From Litsea cubeba (Eukaryota > Streptophyta > Magnoliopsida > Laurales > Lauraceae), in the NCBI GenBank assembly GCA_012931725.1, contig CM022946.1, forward strand, positions 2,013,689-2,077,688: a stretch of 64,000 nt of DNA, in the 5' to 3' direction. The notes below the pieces were generated by a model. That model worked only from the letters and a program-made list of their open reading frames with translations, was not told the origin of the DNA and ran no database searches. The first letter of the stretch is position 1, and every line of letters starts with the position of its first letter. Positions 1-9,522 of the stretch are shown here, piece after piece. Both the position numbers and the translations under genes were made by a program.

Positions 1-1590
1 CCTCGCTATAGCGAGGTGGAGTTTGGGCTCGCTATAGCGAGGTGGGGTTCTGCTGGGCCCCGGGGTTTTGACAAATATATATATATATATATAATACTTC
101 TTAGGCCACTAAAGGTTGACCAATACCCCTAATTTGTATATTTACTAAACCAATTAGGATTATGAACTCCGAAGTACTTGTGGGACCCTAGAAAATGGCA
201 CCTTTGACAAGATCAACGGACCAATGGAATGGACTACATGAGAAATCATTGAGGCTAAGATTATTTCATGTGGATTATATCTTTCGTCTAACACCTTGTC
301 ATGGATGAGGCTTGGAGAACCCGGTGCATTATACTACACTAAGTGACACCAAATTAAAGATAGCCATACACCGGACCGCTGAACTTCATCGTATGAGAAT
401 GTGAAAGACGAGAGTCTAGTAAATGACCTTGATCCTTCTTAATCAATGCATGTGCATATTGGGATTTACTTTCTATTCAATTTTCAAATTCTAAACAATG
501 ATTTATATGCATATGTTATTTCATTTCTATTCGTTATACTGATACAGTTATCTGGTATTCAATTGAAATTTGAGATGAGTAAGTTATGTGTGAGATATTC
601 TGGGCATTATGATTCGATTCGATTCAAGTAAAAACAATCTTACTCATGTTTATATTTATTCGATTCGATTGGTCTGGCACTACTGAGCTTCGACCATGTG
701 ATACCCGACGGGGTTAAACTTGGTTTAGTTATTCGAGATTACTGCAGTAGATCACCTGGAGCACCGGAACTCCAGAAACATGTAGCTAGCTAGCCTTTGG
801 CCGGGCCGCTAGTGACATCTCAACTAGATTTGCTCTCTATTGAGAGGATGAGCTTAATGTAGTAGCCAAATTAGTGTGCATTACTGCTCATTGATTCAAA
901 AAGCATGAATTAGTCTATGTTGGCACAATTGCCTAGTTATTTCTTTATATTGACATCTTATTAATCAATCATCATTTAATTCATTTTGGAACATTATGTA
1001 TTTCATTTTATTGCCTATACTTGCCAATTCATCGTATTTGAGGTGCTATTCTTGGTGTCACAGGCACAGATGCAGATCCCGGGCCTGAAGAGGCCCAGAC
1101 GGGAGAGGATGAAGCCCAAAAGGTTCCTCCAGGATTAGAGGAGTGGCCCGATATGGGGCAAATGTAGAAACTCCCCTTCTCGTAGTGCGTTACAGACTTT
1201 TGAGAGCTAGTAGCTAGAGTGTGGCTAACTTCTTTTTGTGTTGTCACACTAGGATTTTCTTTTATTTTAGTTATACTTTTGGTATTATTGTATAGGGTAT
1301 CTTGCGGAACCCCTTTTGCTAAACAATGTATATACTTGTAAAAGTTATTTTGTATTAAACTTGAAGGTTTAAATGGACTGAATGGGGAACGATATTCATT
1401 TTGTAATTTCAGCTTCCGCTTACTTGAAGTATTTTAATTGGTTCAAGTGAGTTAGACTCACGAGTGGAATCGGTTTATCTCCTTCGTGTGATTGTATTTG
1501 ACTCGCGACAGGTATTATCACACGGGAGTACGTGTGTCTCACCTCGGGGATTGCCCTAGGCCAGGGGTAATTCGGGACCGGGATGTGACA
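1..1590 (+). repeat. 5' LTR (3' portion) of a Tekay-type Ty3/gypsy retrotransposon
   Basis: The segment ends in GGGATGTGACA (about 1580-1590), a usual end for plant Tekay/Del-type LTRs, and a primer-binding site follows about 10 bases later. The LTR start lies outside the window, so this is only its right part. The first 45 bases hold two copies of the palindrome CCTCGCTATAGCGAGG (1-16 and, one base shorter, 29-43), and a TA run follows at about 77-93. The text near 1046 (ATTCTTGGTG) resembles the same zone of the solo LTR at 9523-13074 (near 12620), which suggests related LTR families. No protein-coding gene is visible here. The assignment rests on the LTR end, the PBS and the downstream gag. 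Confidence 0.75.
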
Positions 1591-1600
1591 TACGTAAGTA

Positions 1601-1613
1601 TGGTATCAGAGCC
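1601..1613 (+). promoter_or_regulatory. Retrotransposon primer-binding site (initiator tRNA-Met type)
   Basis: TGGTATCAGAGCC is complementary to the 3' end of plant initiator tRNA-Met and is the usual minus-strand primer site of plant LTR retrotransposons. It lies ten bases after the LTR end and about 180 bases before the gag ATG. Confidence 0.85.
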
Positions 1614-1793
1614 CCTGAAAGTCCCTCTAAAAGACTTAGTAGCCATTCGGAAATCGTTGTGAGAATACGTTAGAATCGAATTGGAGTATAAAAATTGTCG
1701 AGATTAGTTGCTACTAGTATTGTGTTCATCGGTAATGTAGAGATAGAGATAGAATATAGTTGTAACTTAATTTTGAAACTATTTTGCAGATAA

Positions 1794-2957
1794 ATGGCGT
1801 CAAGTTCTGGAGGTGGTAATAATGATTTCAACACCAATGATCCTTTTGTAGTGGTGGAGAATGAACCGCCAAATTCGGATGCTCAATTGAGGATACTTCT
1901 CGAGCAAGTGGCCAAGACAAATGAGCAAATAGTTTTACTGATGGCGAATCAAGGACAGCAAGTGGCAAATCAATTGAGGGGTAATGATCCAAACTCGCTG
2001 TATGAGAGATTTCGGAAGAGGGGAGCCACAGAATTTCATGGTAATGAAGGTGCTACGAAAGCGGATGAGTGGCTAGACCATATTGGTGATGTTTTTGAGA
2101 CCATCACTTGTGACAACAGGCAGAAGGTTGTACTCACTGCTTCTATGTTCCAAGAAACGGAAACTATTTAGTGGAAGAGTGTGAGGGACCCTCTTAAGTT
2201 ATTACCTGAAGCTATTGTATGGGATACATTTAAGAAGCAGTTTCGAAGAAAGTTCATACCTGATCATGTACGAAGGAAGAAGCAAAATGAATTCCTGACC
2301 TTGCAGCAGAATCAGATGACCATGGCCGAATATGTGCATACTTTTCTACAATTGTCAAAGTACGCTGAAGATTTGATAAATACCGAAGAGAAGAAAGTGG
2401 ATCGCTTCATTGATGGCATGAATCCGATCTATGTAGATCATGTGACAGCTTTTCAGAGGCCAACTACATTTGATGACGCTGTGGATCGCGGTTTTTCTGC
2501 AGAAGAGGTGGCCTTGAGGAAGAGAGGCAGTGACTTCAAAAGAAATTTATCCTACTCTGGGAAAGGACAACAGAACAAGAGACAGAAAGGTGTAGCAATT
2601 GGTGCACCTAAGTGTGATACTTGTGGTAAAGCACATCTGACTGAGAGATGCTGGAGGAATACAGGAGCATGCGTTCTATGTGGGTCAATGGAACACCGAG
2701 CAGCAGCTTGCCCTAGGAACAGAGGTGGTTATGGGGCACCACAGCAGCAGCCCCCTCAGCAGCAAGCTAGACCGGCACTTCCAGCTCCACCTCCGCGTCT
2801 AGCATTACCGGCACCACCGAGACCACCACAACAGCAACAGGCTCAAAGGAGGCCAGGACAGCAAGGTAGGCCAGTACAACAACGACCCCATCAAGCAGGA
2901 AGAGTGTATGCAGCAAATCTTGAACAAGCAGAAACAGCGGATGTCAGTATGGGGTGA
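1794..2957 (+). pseudogene. Tekay-type gag, one in-frame stop, 3' end lost
   Basis: This is the capsid/nucleocapsid gene of a chromovirus-lineage Ty3/gypsy retrotransposon. The ATG at 1794 opens a reading frame interrupted only by TAG at 2169-2171; the same frame resumes and runs to 2957. The second part has the retrotransposon gag core (WDTFKKQFRRKFIP, then MTMAEYVHTFLQLSKYAEDL). Next come two cysteine-rich knuckles (CDTCGKAHLTERC, and CVLCGSMEHRAAAC) and a Gln/Pro-rich tail. A complete element would continue into protease, but the frame ends about 15 codons after the tail, where sequence of a different gypsy lineage begins. The gene is therefore inactive from both the stop codon and the truncation. 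Family assignment is from motif recognition only. Confidence 0.85.
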
Positions 2958-2961
2958 TATA

Positions 2962-3004
2962 GGTCACCTGAACTGTAGAGTTTTCTCTTTCAGTTTAGGT
3001 GACC
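2962..3004. repeat. Inverted repeat at the junction of two gypsy elements
   Basis: GGTCACCTGAACTG (2962-2975) faces CAGTTTAGGTGACC (2991-3004), 13 of 14 positions paired with a 15-base loop. It sits where Tekay gag stops and Tat gag starts. It may be chance or a trace of the rearrangement. Confidence 0.6.
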
Positions 3005-4260
3005 TCCCCCTGAAGTGGTTCTGTGCACTCCCACAAGGATCAATTTCGAGTTGGCGGCAACTCCGAAACTCCTTCGTGGAGAAGTTCCAAGTCCACAGGG
3101 TCATCCCCAAGACGGACGATGACCTGATGGCCATCAGAATGAGGCGGAACGAGAACATCACACAGTTCGTCAAAAGGTTCTGAACTATTTACAGCCAAGT
3201 TGAAGACGCCACAGATACTGTGACAATCAAGTCCTTCAAACAAGCTCTACTGACAGACAATGAGCTTCGAAAGGACTTGGTTTGGTTCCCCGTGGGTACG
3301 GTGAAGGCTTTGATGGCTAGGGTGAACTAGTTTATTAAGCAAGAAGAAGACGAGGCCCGAGCTCGGGAAAGCTTTGGCCATTGGCATGAAGACAGATCCT
3401 CCAAGAAGGACAAAAAGTCATCTCGGCATGAGGAGGCAGACCAAAACATGGCACCTATGAGCTCAGCAGTGGTCTCGGTCTTCACCTTGGGGGGCGGAAT
3501 GAAGTCCAAACCAGCTGTAGCTTCCTATAAGGCTGTCAATACGGTCTTTAAGGAACCAATTCACAGACTCCTTAGAAGGATCAAGCCGCAGCCGATGAAA
3601 GGAGATCCTTCCAACCGAGATCAAAGCAAGTTTTGTGCTTATCACAAGCAAAATGGGCACAGAACCGAAGACTGCATGACCTTCAAATCCCACCTTGAGA
3701 AGCTCGTCAAGGACGGACATTTGAAGGATTACATCAAAGATGAAGACAACTGAGCTCAACGCCGAACTGATGATGATCAGGACAGCGATGAGCCCGGGGG
3801 CACCATCAACGTCATCCACCTAGCTCTCGCTCCTAAAGGGAGCAATCAAGCTCATGCCGAGGCTAGGAAGGCTTCGCACAACAAGTGGGTGATGACGGCC
3901 GAACTAGAGCCAACTACCAAGAAAGCTCGACAAGAGAGGCCCAAAATCTAGTTTTCAAATAAGGACCTAGACGGAGTCCAGCTCCCCCACGACGATCCTT
4001 TGGTTGTAACCTTGAAGTTAAAGAACTTCAAGGTATAGAGGAATCTCGTGGACCCCGGGAGTTCATTAGTGATCCTCTACTTCGACTGCTTTAAGAAGAT
4101 GGGTCTCAAAGAAGGGGACTTGCAGAAAGTACGCACTCCCTTAATGGGTTTCAGCTCAAAGCCGGTATACTCCAAGGGAAGAATCTCCTTAAAAGTCTAA
4201 GTTGAAGGCTCCTCTATGCTAGCCGACTTTCTTGTGGTGGATGCACCATCCCCATACAAT

Positions 4261-4779
4261 TAAGGGTGGAAGTTCGGTTTTTCGGTTCGGTTTTTGACCG
4301 AAACCGAAAAAACCGAAAACCGAAATTTCTAAATATTGTAAACCGAACCAGACCGAATTACGAGTAAAACCGAACCGAACCGAAAATTATTAAACGGTTC
4401 GGTTTTTCGGTTTTTCGGTTTAAACCGAATTTTTCAATATCACACAAATAGATCCAAATTGTTGCTATTAGTTACACATCATTTCAATATCACACAAATG
4501 AACTCAGTGATTTGCCATTAAAAAAAAATTCAAGTTTCCCCTTTCCCTTTCCCATTGACACATATATATATATATATTTAATTTAAAATATAAAATCAAG
4601 TTCGGTTTTTTCGGTTTAAACCGAAAATATTTTTAAAATCCGAAACCGAACCGTAAAACCGAACTTGCTAAAAATGAAAAACCGAAACCGAACCATAAAC
4701 CGATAAACCGAACCGAACTTAATTTTACGGTTCGGTTTACGGTTCGGAGTTCGGTTTGGTTCGGTTTCTTCCACCCTTA
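4261..4779. mobile_element. hAT-type MITE inside the Tat protease region
   Basis: The 519-base insertion has perfect 12-base terminal inverted repeats (TAAGGGTGGAAG at 4261-4272, CTTCCACCCTTA at 4768-4779). It is flanked by a perfect 8-base target-site duplication, CATACAAT (4253-4260 and 4780-4787). An 8-base duplication with short TIRs is typical of hAT elements. Removing the element and one duplication restores the host reading frame. The interior is dominated by AACCG/TTCGG words in both orientations at the two ends, with an AT-rich centre; there is no transposase. Subterminal motif arrays of this kind are usual transposase-binding regions in hAT elements, which is family knowledge and not shown here. 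Confidence 0.9.
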
Positions 4780-5133
4780 CATACAATGCAATAATGGGGA
4801 GAACACGGCTGCATAACATAGAGACAGTACCTTCCACCCATCATCAAAAGCTCAAGTTCTCGTTAGAGAACAAGAACAACAGAGTCGAGGTGATCACGGT
4901 CAGAGGTGACCAGCACATGGCGAAGCAATGCTTGATGGCCATGGTGCCTGGTGAAGTAGAGCCGAAGCAAGTGCATATGGCCGAACTGGACAGGCAAGCC
5001 AACACTGAACTGGCACGATCCGTTTGGGGTGATCTCGGTTGCTAGACAATCGGCATATAGATTAAAGGATATGGGTGGTAAAGAGTTACCGAGGCCATTG
5101 AACGCGATCCACCTCAAGAAGTACTATTTCTAA

Positions 5134-5725
5134 ATTTTTCTGTCAAATTCCATTCAAATCAATGAAAGTTATTCTTGCGGAAGGATTCCTCTTTGTTGCT
5201 TTTTAATCCTCGCTAAGTTATTGAACTCGGCAATTACTTATTCAACCGCTATAAAGCATTGGGGAAATGAGAAAAAAAGCCTTAAATAGTTAAGGCACAC
5301 TGGGTTAGAGAACTCGGTGGCTACCTCGGTGTCAGAAATAAAATTAAGTTTGGTTACGGATCCAACTTTAAAGTACTCTATTGCCGAGGTAAAAACTTGC
5401 AATACCTTGTATTCCTAAACAATTAAAGAACTTAACGGATACGAGTTGATTTTCTTGAGTTAAGGAACTTAAGATAACCTTTATGTTTGAGACTTTGGCT
5501 ATTGAACCAAACTAAGCATACAAAAGGCACGGTTACAGAACCGAGGTCAGAAACATACAAAAGGGCACGGTTATAGAACCGAGGTCAAACACATGCAATT
5601 CTTACAAGGAATGTTTGGTTGCAAGCATGACAAAAAGAGAAATTGTATTACCAAAATATATGACATTACATCAAAGGGTTTTTGTCATTACACCAAAAGA
5701 AAAGAAATACATCAGAAAAAGTCTT
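5134..5725. other. Non-coding spacer between Tat pol end and antisense gene
   Basis: No coding region is visible. A short direct duplication (GGCACGGTTA-AGAACCGAGGTCA) occurs at about 5527-5550 and 5564-5586. The span would be the 3' untranslated part of the Tat element. Confidence 0.6.
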
Positions 5726-7767
5726 CAAGCATCGGCATCGGCAACAACAGTCTCAGTTGGAGCAGCCACGGTCACAGCAGGAACCTCGGACAAAGAAGGG
5801 GCGGAGCTTGATTCTGGGTTAGAGCTTGGGAACTTGGCTGGATTTTTGTAAGCTGGATGGTCCTCGGGAACTCCCGCTCCCTTCAGCGCAGCAAACCATT
5901 TGAGCTCCCAGACTTGGTCCCTCATAACCAGGACCTGAGCTTAATAAAGAATCATCACCTCCGCCACACCATCACTGAAAGCAGCATCGGCCTCCGACTG
6001 GAGCTTGGCTTCAGCTTCATTTTTCAAGCTCGGCCGCCCTCTTCATTTGTACCTCGACCTCGGTCTTCGCCATGTCAAGTTCGGACTTGAGGCCGAGGAT
6101 TATCTCCTCCTGCTCCTTCAGTTTTTTGCTGCTCCCCTCCAAGGTTGTTCCGAGTTCCTTCTTCTCCGCCTCCATCCGCAAAATTCTGGCTTTGTACTGA
6201 TGGAGCCTCTCCAGTGCGACCTGAGATTTCTGCACTAGCTAAAGAAGAAACAAGCGTCAGAAGACAATGACCAAGATCATACTCTTGGTAAAATTTTATG
6301 GAAAAGTGAACTTACCAATATAACCGATTGCAACAAAGACGCCATCAGCGTCGTGTCATCGGCCTCCCTGTGCTTTGCCATGTCTCTCGGCAGGGCGCAG
6401 GCCTGGCCGAGCGCGGCAATCACTAGGCCGTTCCCGGCGACGCGGTCCTCCACAGTTAGCGGCCTACCGGGCTCAAGTTGGAGGCTTAGTCTCCAAGGAA
6501 CTGGAGAAGTACGTTGGGCAGTCGTCACGGCGGCACTAGGGCCCCGCTCATTTGTCCCCTCGATTCGGGCCCTTTTCTCCACCCGAACCTCCTCCCGTGT
6601 GGTCTCGGCAGGAGGCAGCCAAACTTCAGAACTTGAAGGCCGAGCAGAAGCAGGCACAGAGGCGGGAGTGTCAGCAGCAGCGGAGGCCGGAGGAGCTCGA
6701 GCAGCTCGGCCTCCAAACACCAACGTTCTCAAATCTTTGACCACTGCTGGGGTTCTATGGCGCGTCATATCCTCCTCTTCCTCTGAGCTTGACACAGAAC
6801 TAGGGGACTGAACCACTCGACGTGGTCTCCTCGGCCTCAAGGAAGTCTCGACTCCTGTTTCTGTGGCCTCCGAATCGGACCAGGACGTGGTGGCCTCGGC
6901 ACCAGAGGCAGCCCGACTCTCTATGTCAGTTTCAGGCTGCGTAGGCTCTGTTCTTTCCACCTCGGCGATATCCGGATGCCCTTCTCGAGGTTGGTCAGTC
7001 CTCCTCTTGGTGAAAGAGCGATACCTCGGCTCGTAGTCTAAGAGCGCCCAGGCGGCTTGGTTATGGTGGCCTCGATAGCTGTACACAGCCCGAAACCAGT
7101 CATCGTTCTTCACCCAACCGACTTGGCGTGTTTCTTTTCTTCTTTGCTGAATGTCTGCATAACAAACAAAAAGTATATCAAAAACCTCGACAGAAAAGTA
7201 CAAAGGAAATACAAAGGCTAGAGGTCGGCGTTTACTCGGAGGAGTCCCGATGCCGCGGGGAACCCTGTACGTCCTTTCCACCTTGGACTCAGCTTCTGTG
7301 AATTCCTAGTTACCCGAGACGAACAGGCGGTCGTCCCCGGCGTACTTATTGGAGTCTTCTAACTCATTGACGAAACCCCCCAGCTTTGCCTTGACCCGAA
7401 GATAATAGGTATTGTCACCGCCGGATTTACAGATATCATAAACCTCCTCGATGTCATGGACACCGAGGTCAATACCTAGAATCCTGTTGAGCTCGGCGAC
7501 ACCCATTATGATCTTGAAGCCATTTGGCATCAGTTGGCAGGGACAAATGTACCATTTACTAAGGCAAGCCCTAAGGAGGGGACGGAGGGGGAATCGAACT
7601 CCGCCCTCTATAACGGTGACCATGGGGAACGACATCCAACCGTTTGTGAAGGTATAGCCATCAAAAGGGTCATCTAACCTAATGAGGACATCGTCGGGCA
7701 CCCTATATTTGGTCCTAAACTCGGCTATTGCCGATGAGGTTTCTAACCAATGCCTGTAGACACCCAT
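5726..7767 (-). pseudogene. Spliced antisense gene of the Tat retrotransposon (gypsy-type transposase-like protein)
   Basis: This is the extra antisense gene that some Tat-lineage elements carry between pol and the 3' LTR; its function is unknown. Exon 1 (7767-7236) begins MGVYRHWLETSSAIAEF. It contains a core (FPLRPLLRACLSKWYICPCQ, then LMPNGFKIIMGVAELNRILG) resembling the Pfam family called putative gypsy-type transposon. A GT..AG intron (7235-7155) leads to exon 2 (7154-6316), rich in Ser, Glu, Pro and Arg. A second intron (donor GTAAGT, acceptor TTTAG) leads to exon 3 (from 6238), which reads as a coiled coil (LERLHQYKARILRMEAEKKE). Both splices keep the reading frame. Inactivating changes: TAG at 7308-7306 in exon 1, a frameshift near 6016, and a stop near 5943. 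The last frame ends near 5726. The start is the first ATG after a TATA box at 8023-8015. Confidence 0.75.
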
Positions 7768-8014
7768 TCCTAAAGGATGAAGGACAAAGATTGAAAAAGG
7801 GAAAAAAGAGAAGAAGCTCTAGACGAAGCGAATAAGCCCTAATTGCAGAAATGAACAAGGCAGGAATGGAGGACTTACGAAGACCAGATGGACGAAACAT
7901 GGACTGAGCTCAAGTTTTCAAAAACTCGACCTCGATGCAAGGACTCTCTTATGTAAATCCTCTTTATTCTCTAACGAAAGTGAAAGTAAAGAATGAAGAA
8001 GACCTAGACCTCTA

Positions 8015-8023
8015 TATTTATAG
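8015..8023 (-). promoter_or_regulatory. Probable TATA box of the Tat antisense gene
   Basis: On the minus strand the text reads CTATAAATA, about 250 bases before the antisense ATG at 7767. The surrounding 16 bases are nearly palindromic (CTCTATATTTATAGAG). The position suits a promoter independent of the 3' LTR. This is inference from sequence alone. Confidence 0.5.
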
Positions 8024-8343
8024 AGAATAGGCGCCCTTTCGAATTTGAAGGTCGCACGTGCGGGACGTCGCTTTGGGTACTACGCACGTCTCTTCAAGGC
8101 ATTGCACACCTTTTCAGAACGACGGGGCAGTCAACCAGGCGGCGACACATAGTGCCGTCAGCCCGTTTTTCTGCATCAATCAAGGTGCGCCATTTATTAC
8201 CTCGGGTAGGTGAAGTGGCGCAAGGATAGAGATCAGACGTCAGCAACCGACATCGAGACGAGATTCAAACCTAATGCTCAAAAGGTTCTCCCATCATGAT
8301 ACTTAGCTTCCAACCTCCAAGAGTTAGGGAACTCTAAGAAATC

Positions 8344-8360
8344 AGAAGCTAGGGGGCAAT
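8344..8360 (+). promoter_or_regulatory. Polypurine tract before the 3' LTR
   Basis: AGAAGCTAGGGGGCAAT lies immediately before TGTGTGAGG, the apparent start of the 3' LTR. It is the expected plus-strand primer of a Tat element. Confidence 0.7.
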
Positions 8361-8985
8361 TGTGTGAGGTATTTCCGAGCTACCGTGATTATCCTGGTTT
8401 CGGTAAGAGTATCGGCTAGGCATGTCTTGGTCTCGGTCTAGTGCACATCGACAATAGTGCCAGAGTGCTTCCATATTAAGGTTATTCCCGACCTCGGTCA
8501 TTCCTGACCTCGGTACCATGTCTCGGTCTCGGTCTCACGCATCTCGGTAATAGTACTAGAATGTTAACCGAGACGAGCACTGACAACTGTACCTCTATAG
8601 AGATTCAACCACGTTACAGAACGTGTTGAGTAATGATGACATGCATCGGATAAGACATAAAAGGTTATTATTATCTAGTAGTTACGTCAACGTCAGGGAC
8701 TCCCTGCCCAAAGTCAAAGGACTCTCTAGCTATAAATACTCAAGGAGCAAATCCATAACAGGTACGTATACATGCACACGCATAATATATACCCAAAACC
8801 TCTGTCTCTCTAAACTCTCCATTCTTATTCATTTTGTGTCTAGTTGCTGAACTAACTTACGCATCGGAGAGCCTTGTACTGATAGCAGCCAGGGTCTTTG
8901 ATTGCTTTTCTCTCATCCCCTTTCAGGTCTCAGGCATTCCATTCTCTCCAAAGAAGCTTATTATCCATCCTATTAAGTCCGTTTT
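8361..8985 (+). repeat. 3' LTR of the Tat-lineage element (right border approximate)
   Basis: The segment begins TGTGTGAGGTATTTCCG directly after a polypurine tract. It contains repeated TCTCGGTCTCGGT-like words (about 8420-8570) and a TATA box TATAAAT at 8731-8737. The expected CA end is not unambiguous, so the right border is estimated where copia-like text begins. No 5' partner exists in the window, so LTR divergence cannot be used for dating. Confidence 0.65.
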
Positions 8986-9522
8986 AATTTAGGCACTTAC
9001 ACAAACCATTCACAAGAAGCTTGTATGAATGTAAGGAAAGATTACAGATTGTGTCTCTTTGGTAAGTCTGGATCTGTGAGATCTTTGCAATGATACACCT
9101 CATCTTGCTTAAAATAGTAGACTTCTTGGAAAAGTCATAATTTATTATCAATTCTATGAGATGGGGTTCATTCAACTCAAAATATAGGCATTGTGTACCT
9201 TTTTGGATTTCTAATATGAGCTTGACATGAGTAGGCTCATGGCTCAACTTGAGTAGTCTTTTTTTTTATCACTTTACCTCAAGTTGAAGGGAGGTAACAT
9301 CACTCCAAGCTTGAATCGAAAAGACTGAAAAGTCAATTCAGCTAATATCCTGATAAATAAATCAGCTAATTTATTTGATTAAGGAACAAATCATGTGACA
9401 ATCTCTCCTGAAGCAATCTTTAATTTGGTGGACAAAATGATAGTCAAATTTAATAGATTTTGTTCGTGCACGAAATAAAATATTGACATACAAGTAGAGA
9501 GCACTAATCTTATCACATAACA

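Larger units (their letters stand above)
2961..5133 (+). pseudogene. Tat-lineage gypsy gag-protease remnant, pol core deleted
   Basis: One reading frame with several stops (near 3181, 3328, 3751, 3949, 4036, 4198) carries Tat-lineage signatures. They are, in order: a gag core with LPLKWFCALPQGSISSW, a zinc-knuckle-like FCAYHKQNGHRTEDC (near 3634), and a protease with the active-site motif LVDPGSS (near 4050). The frame then reaches PSPYN, is cut by the 519-base insertion at 4261-4779, and resumes as AIMGRTRLHNIETVPSTHHQ. From about 5030 the text jumps to AYRLKDMGGKELPRPLNAIHLKKYYF and stops at 5131-5133, which is the usual C-terminus of Tat integrase. Reverse transcriptase, RNase H and almost all of integrase are therefore missing. 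The element is non-autonomous and decayed. Its own 5' LTR is absent, replaced by the Tekay segment upstream. Confidence 0.85.

Noticed and set aside
4616..4837. 73-codon minus-strand frame rich in Arg, Phe and Pro
   Set aside because: Produced by translating the AACCG/TTCGG array of the hAT-type MITE; it crosses the element border.
6353..6811. Plus-strand open frames of 60-150 codons over the Tat antisense gene
   Set aside because: Complement of the low-complexity exon 2 of the antisense gene; no gag or pol similarity seen.
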